64,000 nt of DNA, from NCBI RefSeq assembly GCF_023023025.1, contig NZ_CP095481.1, positions 3,100,001 through 3,164,000 of the forward strand, written 5' to 3'. Below the pieces are notes generated by a model, which worked only from the letters and a program-made list of their open reading frames with translations, was not told the DNA's origin and did no database searches. Below are positions 7,998 to 16,780 of this stretch, piece by piece (position 1 is the first letter of the stretch; each line of letters opens with the position of its first letter). The DNA is from Amycolatopsis sp. WQ 127309. GTDB taxonomy: Bacteria > Actinomycetota > Actinomycetes > Mycobacteriales > Pseudonocardiaceae. A program made the position numbers and the translations under genes.

Positions 7998-10309
7998 CGG
8001 CTGCCGAACAGTTCGTCCGCCGGGATCGGCCGGCCCAGGTGGAATCCCTGCGCCTGGTCGCAGCCGAGCCGGCGGAGCAGCTCCAGCTGCTCCGCGGTTT
8101 CGACGCCTTCCGCGATCACGGTCAGGTCGACCGCGTGGGCCATCGCGATGATGCTCGTGACGATCGCCTCGGCGTCGTGGGATTCGGCGATGCCGGTGAT
8201 GAACGAGCGGTCGATCTTGAGCGTGTCCAGCGTCAGCCGGCGCAGCTGCGCGAGCGACGAATAGCCGGTGCCGAAGTCGTCGATCGCCAGCAGCACGCCC
8301 AGGGATCGCAGTGCTGCCAACACTTCCCCGGCCGCTTCCTGGTCGCGCATCAACGCGCTTTCGGTGACCTCCAGGCAGAGCGCGCCCGCGGGCAGCCCGG
8401 TGCTCGCGAGCGCGTCCTGGACCGCGGGCACCAGGTGCGGGTCGTCGAGCTGCCGCGTCGAAAGGTTCACCTTCAGCGTCAGGTCCAAGCCCTGGTTGGC
8501 GCGACGCCAGGCGAGCTCGCGGGTGGTGGCGCGCAGCATCTCCTTGCCGATCACGTTGATCAGGTCGCTCTCCTCGGCCAGCGGGATGAACTCCGCCGGG
8601 GAGATCGGGCCGAGCCGCGGGTGTGTCCAGCGCAGCAACGCTTCCACCGCCACCATTTCGCCGGTCTTCAGGTCGACCACCGGCTGGTACGCGGGCCAGA
8701 GCTGACCTTCGTGGACCGCGTCGCGCAGGTCCTGTTCCATCCGCAGCCGGCGCTGCATCCGCTCGCGCAGGCCGACGTCGAAGAAGTGGTGCCGGCCTCG
8801 GCCGAGCGTTTTCGCTTGGTACATCGCGACATCCGCGTCGCGCAGCAGGTCCTCGGCGCTGCGCTGGTCGGCGCCGTCGACGAGCACGACGCCGATGCTG
8901 GCGTCGAGGTGCAGCTGCCGGCCGAGCACGCCGATCGGCTCGGCAAGCGCGGCCCGCAGGTGCTCGGCCAGCGCGCGGACCTCACCGGGCTCGGTGACCT
9001 CGTCGGTCACGATGACGAACTCGTCGCCGCCGAGCCGTCCGACCAGGTCGGCGCGGCCCGACGAGCGCCGCAGCCGCTCGCCGACGATCCGCAGCACCTG
9101 GTCGCCGACCGAGTGCCCGAGGGAGTCGTTGATGACCTTGAACTTGTCGAGGTCGAGGAACAGCACGGTCGCCGGGCCGCGGCGGCCCCGGACGTCGAGG
9201 CGGTCGAGCACCAGCGTCCGGTTCGCCAGCCGGGTCAGCGGGTCGTGGGTGGCGTCGTGCGCGAGCCGGGCGCTGATCGCGCGGGTCTCGCTGATGTCGG
9301 TGAACGACGTGACGACCGCGGCCGCCGCCGGGTCGTCCGGGTCGAGCAGCCGGGAGGTCAGCGACACCCAGACGTCGCGGCCGTCCGGCCGGCGCAGGCG
9401 CACGACAAGGCCGTTGTAGCTGACCCCGGTCCGCCGGGTCCGCACCGACGGCATCTCGTCCGGCGGGATCCACTGCCCGGATTCGGTGAACAGCACCAGC
9501 GAGTGGCACGGGACGCCGATGAGGTCGGCTTCGGCGGCGCCGAGGATCCGGCACGCCGCCGGGTTCGCCGCTTCGACGAGCCCGGTCGGCCCCATGAGCA
9601 GCACGCCTTCGTCGAGCGACGCGACGACCGTGCGGTAGTTCTGCTCGGCCCGCCGGCGCGCGGTTTCGTCGGCGCAGACGAGCACCCAGCCGTCGTTCAT
9701 CTCAGCTGCCGAAACGCGGACCGTCAGCGGTGCCCCGTCGCGTCGCCGGTGGACGGCTTCGGCGACACCACCGCGGCGCAGCTCCAGCGGCGCGCCGACC
9801 AGCTCGCTCGCCCGGCGTCCGACGGCTTCGGCCGCGGTCCACCCGTACACCGTCTCGGCGGCCGGGTTCCAGCTGGTCACGACACCTTCACCGGTGGTCG
9901 CGATCAAGGCGTCGCTGACGTGCGACACGAGCGCGGCCTGGTAGCGGAGGGCGTCGGCGGCCGCCTTCTTCGCGGTGATGTCACGCATGACGACCTGGTA
10001 GCCGGGCCCGGCCGTGCGCACGGTCTGCGCCTCGACGGCGAACTTGCTGCCGTCCAGCCGGGACATCAGGGCTTCGACGGGCTCGGTGGCGGCGCCGGGC
10101 CCGGTCAGCAGCGTGAGTTTCTCCAGCAGCGCGGGCCGGGAGTCCTCGGTGACGAAGTCGGTGAACGGGCGGCCGACGACCTCGTCGGCGGAGCAGGCGG
10201 CGAGCGCGTCCAAGGCGGCACGGTTGGCGTAGGTGACGACGCCGTTCTCGTGCACGCAGATCGCGTCCGGACTCAGCTCGACCAGCTCGGCGAGGGAGTC
10301 TGCCTCCAT
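7994..10309 (-). CDS. PAS-PAS-PAS-GGDEF-EAL cyclic-di-GMP enzyme
   Basis: 771 residues. Three PAS sensor domains (~5-115, ~125-215, ~225-340; e.g. LSPDAICVHENGVVTYANRA) precede a GGDEF domain with an intact RLGGDEF active site (~426) and an EAL domain. The EAL domain has all main signatures: EALLRW (~554), LEVTESALM, DDFGTGYSSL, KIDRSFI and AEGVE. Both synthesis and hydrolysis of c-di-GMP are therefore possible; which dominates cannot be read from sequence. No membrane segment is evident, so it is probably cytosolic and senses a small ligand or redox state through PAS. It stands alone. In actinomycetes c-di-GMP controls development through BldD, a plausible but unproven output here. Confidence 0.92.
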   Translation of the reverse strand: MEADSLAELVELSPDAICVHENGVVTYANRAALDALAACSADEVVGRPFTDFVTEDSRPALLEKLTLLTGPGAATEPVEALMSRLDGSKFAVEAQTVRTAGPGYQVVMRDITAKKAAADALRYQAALVSHVSDALIATTGEGVVTSWNPAAETVYGWTAAEAVGRRASELVGAPLELRRGGVAEAVHRRRDGAPLTVRVSAAEMNDGWVLVCADETARRRAEQNYRTVVASLDEGVLLMGPTGLVEAANPAACRILGAAEADLIGVPCHSLVLFTESGQWIPPDEMPSVRTRRTGVSYNGLVVRLRRPDGRDVWVSLTSRLLDPDDPAAAAVVTSFTDISETRAISARLAHDATHDPLTRLANRTLVLDRLDVRGRRGPATVLFLDLDKFKVINDSLGHSVGDQVLRIVGERLRRSSGRADLVGRLGGDEFVIVTDEVTEPGEVRALAEHLRAALAEPIGVLGRQLHLDASIGVVLVDGADQRSAEDLLRDADVAMYQAKTLGRGRHHFFDVGLRERMQRRLRMEQDLRDAVHEGQLWPAYQPVVDLKTGEMVAVEALLRWTHPRLGPISPAEFIPLAEESDLINVIGKEMLRATTRELAWRRANQGLDLTLKVNLSTRQLDDPHLVPAVQDALASTGLPAGALCLEVTESALMRDQEAAGEVLAALRSLGVLLAIDDFGTGYSSLAQLRRLTLDTLKIDRSFITGIAESHDAEAIVTSIIAMAHAVDLTVIAEGVETAEQLELLRRLGCDQAQGFHLGRPIPADELFGSR

Positions 10310-10349
10310 GTGCGTCCGTCCCCCATGCTGCTCGGCTGTGGCCCGTCGA

Positions 10350-11102
10350 TTACACCACCGACTCCGGCCTCTGCATACCCGCCGGAATACGCGTCCGGCC
10401 TGCGGATGCGCGGCGCAACCGCGGGCCCCAGAACAGCAGCCCGAAGTGCGCGGCGAACGCGTGGCCGAGCAGCGTGACGACCGAGTCGAGGGTCGTGGGG
10501 TCGTCGCTGAGGTAGATCACCGCGACGAACGCCTCCATCGCGGCCAGCGCGAGGAGCCGGGTGCGGCCGCGGAGCAGGAACACCAGGGCGCCGGCCGTGG
10601 TGAAGAAGCCGTAGCTGACGCCGATGTCGAGCCAGTGCCCGGCCGAGCTCGGCAGGACGTGCGCGCTGATCAACCCCATCACCGGCAGTTCGGTGACGAG
10701 CGTGGCGAGCACGTGACCGGAGAAGAACACGGTGGCCACGCGGCGGATGCCGAACCGGCGTTCCAGCGGCGCGACGGCGATCGCGAAGATGAGGACGTAG
10801 ACGAGCCAGCCTTCGTCCGCCAGCCAGAGGGCGCTGGTCAGCAGCGAGGTCAGCGGCCGGCGCCACAGGTTGTGGGCGTCGGTGCTGGACAGCCGGAGGA
10901 GCCGGTCGGTCAGGTCCGTGTCGGCGAACCGCAGCAGCAGGGTCGTGCCGAGCAGGAGGACGAGATAGCCGAAGGTGAACGGCGTCGCTCGCGGGTTCGG
11001 GATGAACCGGACGAACTGTCGCCAGTTGCGCCGCGCCGGACCCGCGAGGTCGAGGACCCGCGGTTCGGCTTTCAGCAGCATGGTTTCAGCTTCGCCGGGC
11101 AT
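10350..11102 (-). CDS. Rhomboid-like integral membrane protein
   Basis: 250 residues from ATG 11102, chosen because GGAGAA (11110-11115) lies 7 nt upstream; an upstream ATG at 11150 lacks a site. About six hydrophobic helices follow a soluble N-terminus. A Ser in DIGVSYGFF and a His in LLGHAFAAHFG, in successive helices, mimic the rhomboid Ser-His dyad, but the GxSG motif is altered to GVSYG. It may be an inactive rhomboid-like protein of the type common in actinobacteria. It starts divergently from the gene at 11233; a single DnaA-box-like TGTGGATAG lies between them at 11138-11146. Confidence 0.7.
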   Translation of the reverse strand: MPGEAETMLLKAEPRVLDLAGPARRNWRQFVRFIPNPRATPFTFGYLVLLLGTTLLLRFADTDLTDRLLRLSSTDAHNLWRRPLTSLLTSALWLADEGWLVYVLIFAIAVAPLERRFGIRRVATVFFSGHVLATLVTELPVMGLISAHVLPSSAGHWLDIGVSYGFFTTAGALVFLLRGRTRLLALAAMEAFVAVIYLSDDPTTLDSVVTLLGHAFAAHFGLLFWGPRLRRASAGRTRIPAGMQRPESVV

Positions 11103-11232
11103 GCTGGGATTCTCCCCAACCGCAGCTGTGAAACCCCTGTGGATAGTCACTGACCGTCAGATCACACAGCACGTAACGAATTTTTGCCGGTACCTCACCC
11201 GTTCGGGTGCTTTGTGCGGTAAAAATACGGCC

Positions 11233-11760
11233 GTGAACGACGAGGTATCGGTCGCCGAGCTGCTCGTGCGCGAGGGTTGGGGCGACCGGCCGGTGCAGTC
11301 TCGGTGGCGGGTGGTCGCGGTGATGCTCGCCGTCGTCATCGGCTGCGGGGCCGCCGCGGTGCTGGTCGCGTTCAGCAGCGGTCAGGTGCGCCAGGACGCC
11401 GCGCCGGTCGACGAGATCCAGGTCGTCCCGATGCCGCAGCGCACCACCGGCCTCGGCGGCGCGGGCCAGGCGACGGACTCGCCGAACGACGGCGGGGTCG
11501 GCGGCGGCACCGGCGGCGACGTCGTCCCCGGCACGCACGAGGGCACCGTCACCGAGGTGCCGGGCCGGCCGTCGGACACCGAGAGCAGCACCGAATCCGC
11601 GACGGCGACCACCGCGCCGACCGCCGGCGCGCCGGGCTCCACGACCGCCCCGACCACGACGACGACACCGGTCAGTGGTCAGCAGCAGCCGCCGCCACCG
11701 CCGACGACGTCGACTTCGCCGCCGCACCAGGTCACGTGCATCCTGATCATCTGCTGGTGA
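11233..11760 (+). CDS. Single-pass membrane protein with Thr/Pro-rich extracellular tail
   Basis: GTG at 11233 gives 175 residues: a short cytoplasmic N-terminus, one membrane helix (VVAVMLAVVIGCGAAAVLVA, ~30-50), then a low-complexity Gly/Thr/Ser/Pro linker ending in PPPPPTTSTSPP and a hydrophobic Cys-containing end (CILIICW). No domain is recognised. The composition suits a cell-wall-spanning stalk. The stop directly abuts the stop of the converging PPOX gene. Confidence 0.7.
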   Translation: MNDEVSVAELLVREGWGDRPVQSRWRVVAVMLAVVIGCGAAAVLVAFSSGQVRQDAAPVDEIQVVPMPQRTTGLGGAGQATDSPNDGGVGGGTGGDVVPGTHEGTVTEVPGRPSDTESSTESATATTAPTAGAPGSTTAPTTTTTPVSGQQQPPPPPTTSTSPPHQVTCILIICW

Positions 11761-12207
11761 TCAGGCGAGCTGCTCGCCGAGGTCGCTGAAGTCGGACGTG
11801 TTCCAGCGTTCCGGGCGCATCACGATGGCGATGTTGTTGCCGTGGCTGGCGTCGGTCGCGTCCGTGTAGGCCTCGCTGATGCCCGGCGGCAGGTAGCGGG
11901 CCGCCACCTCGTGCCGTTCCGCCTTGGTCATCGGCCACGTCTTGACGACCGGGCCCTCGACCGAGACGTACTTGTAGACGCCGTCCTGCTCCTGCACGCA
12001 CAGCGCGAACCGGCCGGCTTCCTCGATCAGCCGCGTCTTGCGCAGCCCGGGTGACGTCATCACCATGACGTCTCCGCCCGGCTCGTAGCGGTACCAGATC
12101 GGCGTGGTCAGCGGCGCGCGTCCGGGTTCGGCGGCGACGCTCAGCACGCCGACGCGCGGCTCGGCGAGGAACGCTTCCCGCTCTTCACGGGTCATCTTGC
12201 GGGCCAT
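11761..12207 (-). CDS. PPOX-class flavin-binding (pyridoxamine 5'-phosphate oxidase-like) protein
   Basis: 148 residues with the split-barrel flavin-binding signature: RVGVLSV strand, TTPIWYRYEPGGDVMVMTS, then KTRLIEEAGRFALCVQEQ. Members bind FMN or F420 and reduce small substrates; the cofactor cannot be assigned from the visible residues. The site AAGGAG precedes the ATG and overlaps operator O1. Divergent to a TetR regulator, whose paired operators control the shared intergenic region, so induction by a TetR ligand is likely. Confidence 0.85.
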   Translation of the reverse strand: MARKMTREEREAFLAEPRVGVLSVAAEPGRAPLTTPIWYRYEPGGDVMVMTSPGLRKTRLIEEAGRFALCVQEQDGVYKYVSVEGPVVKTWPMTKAERHEVAARYLPPGISEAYTDATDASHGNNIAIVMRPERWNTSDFSDLGEQLA

Positions 12208-12218
12208 GGTCTCGCTCC

Positions 12219-12286
12219 TTAAGGCAATTTGATTTGCCTTAAAGGTACGCAGACGCGGCTCGCTAAAGCAAGTACCTTTGCTTTAG
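12219..12286. promoter_or_regulatory. Twin TetR-type operators with 9-6-9 architecture
   Basis: O1 at 12219-12242 is TTAAGGCAA-N6-TTGCCTTAA. O2 at 12263-12286 is CTAAAGCAA-N6-TTGCTTTAG. Both arms are perfect and share the half-site pattern TAAxGCAA. O1 covers the ribosome-binding region of the PPOX gene; O2 ends 9 bp before the TetR start codon. The arrangement predicts repression of both divergent genes by the TetR protein. Confidence 0.8.
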
Positions 12287-12295
12287 GATGGGATC

Positions 12296-12835
12296 ATGAC
12301 CCGACCCGGCGGCCGCAGCGCCCGCGTCCGCGACGCGGTGCACGACGCCGTCGTCGAGCTGCTCGCTGCGGGCGAGACCGACACCACGGTCCCGAAGATC
12401 GCCGAGCGGGCGGGCGTCAACCCGACCAGCATCTACCGCCGCTGGGGCAACCTCGACAACCTGCTGCTCGACGCCGCCGTGACGCGCCTGCGCGAGACGT
12501 CGCCGATCCCGGACACCGGCTCGCTGCGCGGCGACCTGACGGGCTGGGCGGCCGGCGTCGAACGCGCGATGCGCGACCGGCACGGCCAGATCCTGCTGCG
12601 CGCGCTCGTCGCGACGATGGCCCCGGAACGCGAACCGGTCGAATACCTCCGAGCCCGCGGCGACGACCTGCAGCAGGCCCTCGACGCGGCCACGGCGCGC
12701 GGCGAGGCGGTGCCGTCGGTGCAGGACGTCCTCGACCACGTCCTGGCCCCGCTCTACCTGCGCGTCCTGTTCCGGCTCCCGGTCGAGCCGGGCGCCGGCG
12801 CCGAATTCGTCGAACGGTTGCTCAAGACCCTTTGA
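12296..12835 (+). CDS. TetR/AcrR-family transcriptional repressor
   Basis: 179 residues. N-terminal helix-turn-helix ~20-65 (TTVPKIAERAGVNPTSIYRRWGNLDNLLLDA) and an all-helical C-terminal ligand domain resembling the TetR_C_11 type (RDRHGQILLRALVATMAPE). The start ATG follows operator O2 directly, indicating autorepression; the divergent PPOX gene is the probable main target. The 3' end overlaps the converging permease gene by 14 bp. Confidence 0.9.
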   Translation: MTRPGGRSARVRDAVHDAVVELLAAGETDTTVPKIAERAGVNPTSIYRRWGNLDNLLLDAAVTRLRETSPIPDTGSLRGDLTGWAAGVERAMRDRHGQILLRALVATMAPEREPVEYLRARGDDLQQALDAATARGEAVPSVQDVLDHVLAPLYLRVLFRLPVEPGAGAEFVERLLKTL

Positions 12836-14153
12836 GCAGGTCCGGTTCCTCGCGTCGGCCGAGGTGGTTGAAGAGCAGGTTCAGCACGAACGCCAGTACC
12901 GCTGTCACCGTGATCGAGCTGCCGCCGATCGTCTGCAGCCAGGCCGGGAAGTGCTGGAAGATCTTCGGCGCGAACGCCGGCAGCAGGCCGACGCCCAAGG
13001 CCACCGCCACGACGAAAGTGTTGTGGTTGCCGGAGAACTCCACCGTTCGGAGGTTCTGGGCGCCGACCGCGGCGACCATCGCGAACATCACCACCGCGAC
13101 CCCGCCGACCACCGGCTGCGGGATCGCCGCGATGAACGCGCCGATCTTCGGGACCAGGCCCATCAGCACCAGGATCCCGCCGGTCACCGCGACCACCCAG
13201 CGGCTGCGCACGCCGGTCATCCGCACCAGACCGACGTTCTGCGCGAAAGCCGTGTCGGGGAAGGAGTTCATCACGCCGCCGAGCACGGCCGAGAAGCCGT
13301 CGGTGGCCAGGCCGCGCGCGAGGTCGGAGTCCGTCGGCGGCCGCCCGGTGATCTCGCCGACGGCGATCATGTCGGCGGTCGACTCGGTGAACGTCACCAG
13401 CATGACCACGCACATCGACAGGACCGCGGCGACCGGGAACGTCGGCGCGCCGAAGTGGAACGGCGCCGCGAGCCCGAACCAGCCGGCCGCGCTCAGCCCG
13501 TCCCAGTGCACCAGCCCCAGCGGGATCGCGACGACCAGCCCGATCGCCAGGGCCAGCAGCGGTCCGATCTGGTTGGCGAAGCCGCGCAGCACCCGCGTGA
13601 ACAACACGAGCAGCGCGAGCACGCCGAACGCGAGCAGGATGTGCGACAGGGCCGCGTAGTCCGGCGCGGTCGGATCGTTGCCCGCGATCAGCCCGGCGCC
13701 CGGGCCGAGCAGCGAGACGCCGATGACGAGCAGCAGCGTCCCGGTGACCAGCGGTGGGAAGAACCGGATCAGCTTCGCGAACGGCTTCGCGATGAGCAGT
13801 CCGAACACACCGGACGCCATCATCGCGCCGTAGACCGCGGGCAGGCCGTACTGCGACGCGATGAGGATCATCGGGTTGACGACACTGAACGTCGCGCCCG
13901 CCACCACCGGCAGCCGGATGCCGAGGAGCTTCCCGATGCCGATCGACTGGATCAGCGTGGCGATGCCCGCGACCAGCAGGTCGGCGTTCACCAGCAGCCC
14001 GATCGTCGCCGGGTCGAGCTTGAGCGCGCTGCCGACGATCAGCGGCACCGCGACCGCACCGGCGTACATGATCGACATGTGCTGCAGCCCGAGCAGCGCC
14101 AAGCGGCCGGCGGGCAGGCCCTGGTCTACCGGGTGGACCTCGGGTTTCGTCAT
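12822..14153 (-). CDS. NCS2-family nucleobase (xanthine/urate) permease
   Basis: 443 residues from ATG 14153 (GGGGG purine-rich site upstream). About 14 hydrophobic segments with NCS2 landmarks: GLQHMSIMYAGAVAVPLIVG near the N-terminus, TFTESTADMIAVG (~250), NSFPDTAFAQNVGLVRMTGV (~290) and SR just after. The QNVGLVRMTGVRSR signature is typical of the xanthine/uric-acid branch (PbuX/UacT-like) rather than uracil carriers. Proton-coupled uptake across the cytoplasmic membrane is inferred. No purine catabolic genes adjoin it; the divergent neighbour is the MetE-like gene. Confidence 0.88.
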   Translation of the reverse strand: MTKPEVHPVDQGLPAGRLALLGLQHMSIMYAGAVAVPLIVGSALKLDPATIGLLVNADLLVAGIATLIQSIGIGKLLGIRLPVVAGATFSVVNPMILIASQYGLPAVYGAMMASGVFGLLIAKPFAKLIRFFPPLVTGTLLLVIGVSLLGPGAGLIAGNDPTAPDYAALSHILLAFGVLALLVLFTRVLRGFANQIGPLLALAIGLVVAIPLGLVHWDGLSAAGWFGLAAPFHFGAPTFPVAAVLSMCVVMLVTFTESTADMIAVGEITGRPPTDSDLARGLATDGFSAVLGGVMNSFPDTAFAQNVGLVRMTGVRSRWVVAVTGGILVLMGLVPKIGAFIAAIPQPVVGGVAVVMFAMVAAVGAQNLRTVEFSGNHNTFVVAVALGVGLLPAFAPKIFQHFPAWLQTIGGSSITVTAVLAFVLNLLFNHLGRREEPDLLKGS

Positions 14154-14272
14154 GAACAGCCCCCTTTTGCCGTGCCAGCCAACGCGCTTCGGATGACGGT
14201 AGCAAGACGCCGCCGTGATGATCGTGTTTCCGGGGTGCGGCGGATCGGGCCGCGATGTGTGACCATCGGTGC

Positions 14273-15412
14273 ATGACATCGGGCGGTATTTCCCAGGTGG
14301 GCCCGCCGTTTCGCGCCGATCACGTCGGGAGCCTCCTGCGGCCCCCGGTGCTGCGCGACGCGCGACGGCGGCACGAAAGCGGTGAGATCGGCGCGGAGCA
14401 GCTCCGCGCGGTCGAAGACGACGCGATCCGTGACGTGATCAAGATGCAGCGAGCGGCCGGGCTGAGCTCGGCCACCGACGGCGAGTTCCGCCGGGCCTCG
14501 TGGCACATGGACTTCATCTACGCACTCGGCGGCATCTCCAAGAGCGACGAACGGCTGCACGTCAAGTTCCACAACCTGGCGGGCGACCTCGAGTTCAGCC
14601 CGCCGGGCCTGCAGGTCGACGGCAAGGTCCGGCTCGAGGAGCCGATCTTCGCCGACCACTTCCGGTTCCTGCAGTCCCATGTGGACGCCGGCGTGACGCC
14701 GAAGCTGACCATCCCGTCGCCGAGCATGGTCTACTACCGCGGCGGCCGGGCGGCGGTCAGCGAGACCGTCTACCCGGAGCTGGAAGAGTTCTTCACCGAC
14801 CTCAGCGCGGCGTACTCCGCGCAGGTCACCGCGATGGCCGGCCTCGGCTGCCGCTACCTGCAGCTCGACGACACGAGTCTCGCGTACCTGAACGACCCGG
14901 CGCAGCGCGAGCTCGTCCAGCGGATGGGCGGCGACCCGGACACCCAGCACCTGCGCAACATCGCGACGATCAACGCGGCGCTGGAGGGCCGGCCGGACGA
15001 CCTGACGGTGACGACTCACCTGTGCCGCGGGAACTTCCGCTCCTCGTGGGCCGCTTCCGGGAGCTACGAGTTCGTCGCGGAAGCCGTGTTCGGCGAGCTG
15101 GCCGTCGACGGGTTCTTCCTGGAGTACGACGACGAACGCTCCGGTGGTTTCGAGCCCCTGCGGTTCGTGCCGAAGGACAAGAAGGTCGTGCTCGGCCTGG
15201 TCACCACCAAACGCCCGGAGCTGGAGGACCCGGACGTCCTGGTGCGGCGGATCGAGGAGGCGTCGCGGTACGTCGACGTCGACCGGCTCTGCCTGTCGGG
15301 GCAGTGCGGGTTCTCCTCGACGGAGGAAGGCAACGACCTCACCGTGGACGACCAGCTGCGGAAGCTGGAGCTGATCGTGAAGACGGCCGACCGCGTCTGG
15401 GGCAGCCACTGA
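14273..15412 (+). CDS. Cobalamin-independent methionine synthase-like protein (MetE C-terminal domain only)
   Basis: 379 residues corresponding to the catalytic C-terminal half of MetE, as in YxjG/YxjH-type proteins. Zinc-ligand candidates are present: H249 and C251 in THLCRGNF, Glu in FLEYDDERSGG and C345 in LSGQCGFSS. The folate-binding N-terminal domain is absent, so the methyl donor may differ from methyltetrahydrofolate. ATG 14273 was chosen because the preceding in-frame start lacks a site. Its stop overlaps the start of the NIPSNAP-like gene (TGATGA, 15410-15415), so the two are co-translated; a joint role in metabolising a methylated or sulfur substrate is inferred. Confidence 0.85.
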   Translation: MTSGGISQVGPPFRADHVGSLLRPPVLRDARRRHESGEIGAEQLRAVEDDAIRDVIKMQRAAGLSSATDGEFRRASWHMDFIYALGGISKSDERLHVKFHNLAGDLEFSPPGLQVDGKVRLEEPIFADHFRFLQSHVDAGVTPKLTIPSPSMVYYRGGRAAVSETVYPELEEFFTDLSAAYSAQVTAMAGLGCRYLQLDDTSLAYLNDPAQRELVQRMGGDPDTQHLRNIATINAALEGRPDDLTVTTHLCRGNFRSSWAASGSYEFVAEAVFGELAVDGFFLEYDDERSGGFEPLRFVPKDKKVVLGLVTTKRPELEDPDVLVRRIEEASRYVDVDRLCLSGQCGFSSTEEGNDLTVDDQLRKLELIVKTADRVWGSH

Positions 15413-15729
15413 TGATCACCTGCGTCGTCGACTACGTCATCGACCCCGCGAAACTGCCCGACTTCGAACGGTTCGCCGCCGCGTGGATGCGTTTGGTACA
15501 GCGAGAAGGCGGCGTCCACCACGGCTACTTCCTGCCGTCGGAAGGGGCGAGCGACGAAGCGCGCGCGTTGTTCAGCTTCGAGAGCTTCGCCGCGTACGAG
15601 CAGTACCGAACGCTGTTCGGCGTCGACCCGGACTTCATCGAGGCCGACAAGATCCGCGAGGAAAGCGGTTGCGTGGTGCGCTACCGCCGATCGTTCATGC
15701 GACCGCTGCTCCCGGACGACGACCTCTGA
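15412..15729 (+). CDS. NIPSNAP-family small protein
   Basis: 105 residues forming a single dimeric alpha/beta-barrel unit: VVDYVIDPAKLPDFERFAAA, a GGVHHGYFLP strand, FSFESFAAYEQYRTLF, and a terminal RRSFMRPL strand. NIPSNAP/ABM domains often act as small monooxygenase-like or accessory proteins; no catalytic residues can be assigned. Translationally coupled to the MetE-like gene and followed at once by a strong hairpin, so the two form a complete operon. Confidence 0.8.
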   Translation: MITCVVDYVIDPAKLPDFERFAAAWMRLVQREGGVHHGYFLPSEGASDEARALFSFESFAAYEQYRTLFGVDPDFIEADKIREESGCVVRYRRSFMRPLLPDDDL

Positions 15730-15732
15730 GGT

Positions 15733-15764
15733 GGGTCGCCCCGGGCCTGCACCCGGGGCGACCC
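15733..15764 (+). terminator. Hairpin terminator of the MetE-like operon
   Basis: A perfect 13-bp stem (GGGTCGCCCCGGG at 15733-15745 with its complement at 15752-15764) and a 6-nt loop, 3 nt after the stop. There is no U-tract. Confidence 0.75.
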
Positions 15765-15770
15765 GCTGGC

Positions 15771-15846
15771 GTGTCGTTCAAGTACTACGAGACGGTCAAG
15801 GCGTCGGCGAACGGCTACTGCGTCCAGTACGTGGGCGACATCAACT
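15771..15846 (+). pseudogene. Possible remnant of a small gene (coding-like 25 codons)
   Basis: From GTG 15771 about 25 consecutive codons end in G or C and read SFKYYETVKASANGYCVQYV followed by GDINC. After ~15846 the codon bias collapses although the frame stays open to 15989, running into the IclR gene. This looks like the preserved piece of a decayed or frameshifted gene for a Cys-containing, possibly secreted, protein. No family is recognised. Confidence 0.3.
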
Positions 15847-15951
15847 GCCGCCGAAGTCGTTGGCGCAGGCCGCACCGCCCGCACGCGCCGTACCTGCGCA
15901 CGGTTTGGCCGCGGGTTGCGGGTCACCCCGTTGGTGCGAAGACTGATCCCC

Positions 15952-16737
15952 ATGCGACACAGCGCGCAGCGGCCGCCGTCGGTGGTTGATCGTGTCCTCG
16001 ATCTGCTCGGCGCGTTCTCCGCCGAGCGGCCGCAGCTCACGCTGTCCGAGCTGAGCCGCCGCGTCGGGTTGCCGTTGTCCACCACGCATCGGCTGGCCGG
16101 TGAGCTGACCCGGCGTGGTGCGCTCGTCCGTGACGAAGCGGGCGCGTTCCGCGTCGGGCTTTGGCTGTGGGAGGTCGCCTCGCTCGCGCCGCACGGGGCC
16201 GAACTCCGGGAGAGCGCGATGCCGTTCCTGGAGGACCTTTACGAGGCCACGCACCAGAACGTGCAGCTCGCGGTGCTCGACGGGCCGGAGGTCGTCTACG
16301 TCGAGCGCATCTCCGGCCGCGGTGCGGTCAACGTCCTGACGCGGGTCGGTGGCCGGCTGCCGGCGCACGCGACTGGCGTCGGCCAGGTGCTGCTCGCGCA
16401 CGCGCCGGCCGACGTCCAAGCGGAGGTCGTCGAGGGTCCGCTGAAGGTGTTCACAACCAAGACGATCAGCTCGGAAGGTGAGCTGCGTCGCGTGCTCGCG
16501 GACGTCCGGCGCAACGGGTACGCCATCAGCGACGGCCAGATCGAGCTGATCGCCCTCTCGGTGGCGGCGCCGGTCTTCGGCGCCGACGACGAGGTGGCGG
16601 CGGCGATTTCGGTGGTCGTGCCGGCGGAGGGCACCGACCCGAGAACGCTGGTCCCGGCGGTGCGCGCGGCGGCGAGGGGGATCTCGCGGGTCCTCGGCGC
16701 CCCGCGCGCGCTGCGCACCAGCGGCGAACCCCACTGA
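15952..16737 (+). CDS. IclR-family transcriptional regulator
   Basis: 261 residues from ATG 15952. Winged HTH ~8-70 (LTLSELSRRVGLPLSTTHRLAGEL) then the IclR effector domain (GRGAVNVLTRVGGRLPAHAT, ISDGQIELIALSVAAPVFG). IclR proteins bind small carboxylic or aromatic effectors. It lies 43 bp upstream of the ferredoxin-reductase gene in the same direction, so that enzyme is a plausible target, but no operator is obvious between them. Confidence 0.9.
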   Translation: MRHSAQRPPSVVDRVLDLLGAFSAERPQLTLSELSRRVGLPLSTTHRLAGELTRRGALVRDEAGAFRVGLWLWEVASLAPHGAELRESAMPFLEDLYEATHQNVQLAVLDGPEVVYVERISGRGAVNVLTRVGGRLPAHATGVGQVLLAHAPADVQAEVVEGPLKVFTTKTISSEGELRRVLADVRRNGYAISDGQIELIALSVAAPVFGADDEVAAAISVVVPAEGTDPRTLVPAVRAAARGISRVLGAPRALRTSGEPH

Positions 16738-16780
16738 TCGACTCCTCGACGAGCCGAGCGGGTTGTGCTCAGATGAAACC

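Noticed and set aside
8039..10477. 812-codon forward open frame
   Set aside because: Antisense shadow of the PAS-GGDEF-EAL gene, which has every catalytic motif in place.
12864..14276. Long forward frames over the NCS2 permease
   Set aside because: They translate to Arg/His/Gln-rich text with no hydrophobic pattern, while the reverse strand gives a clean 14-helix permease.
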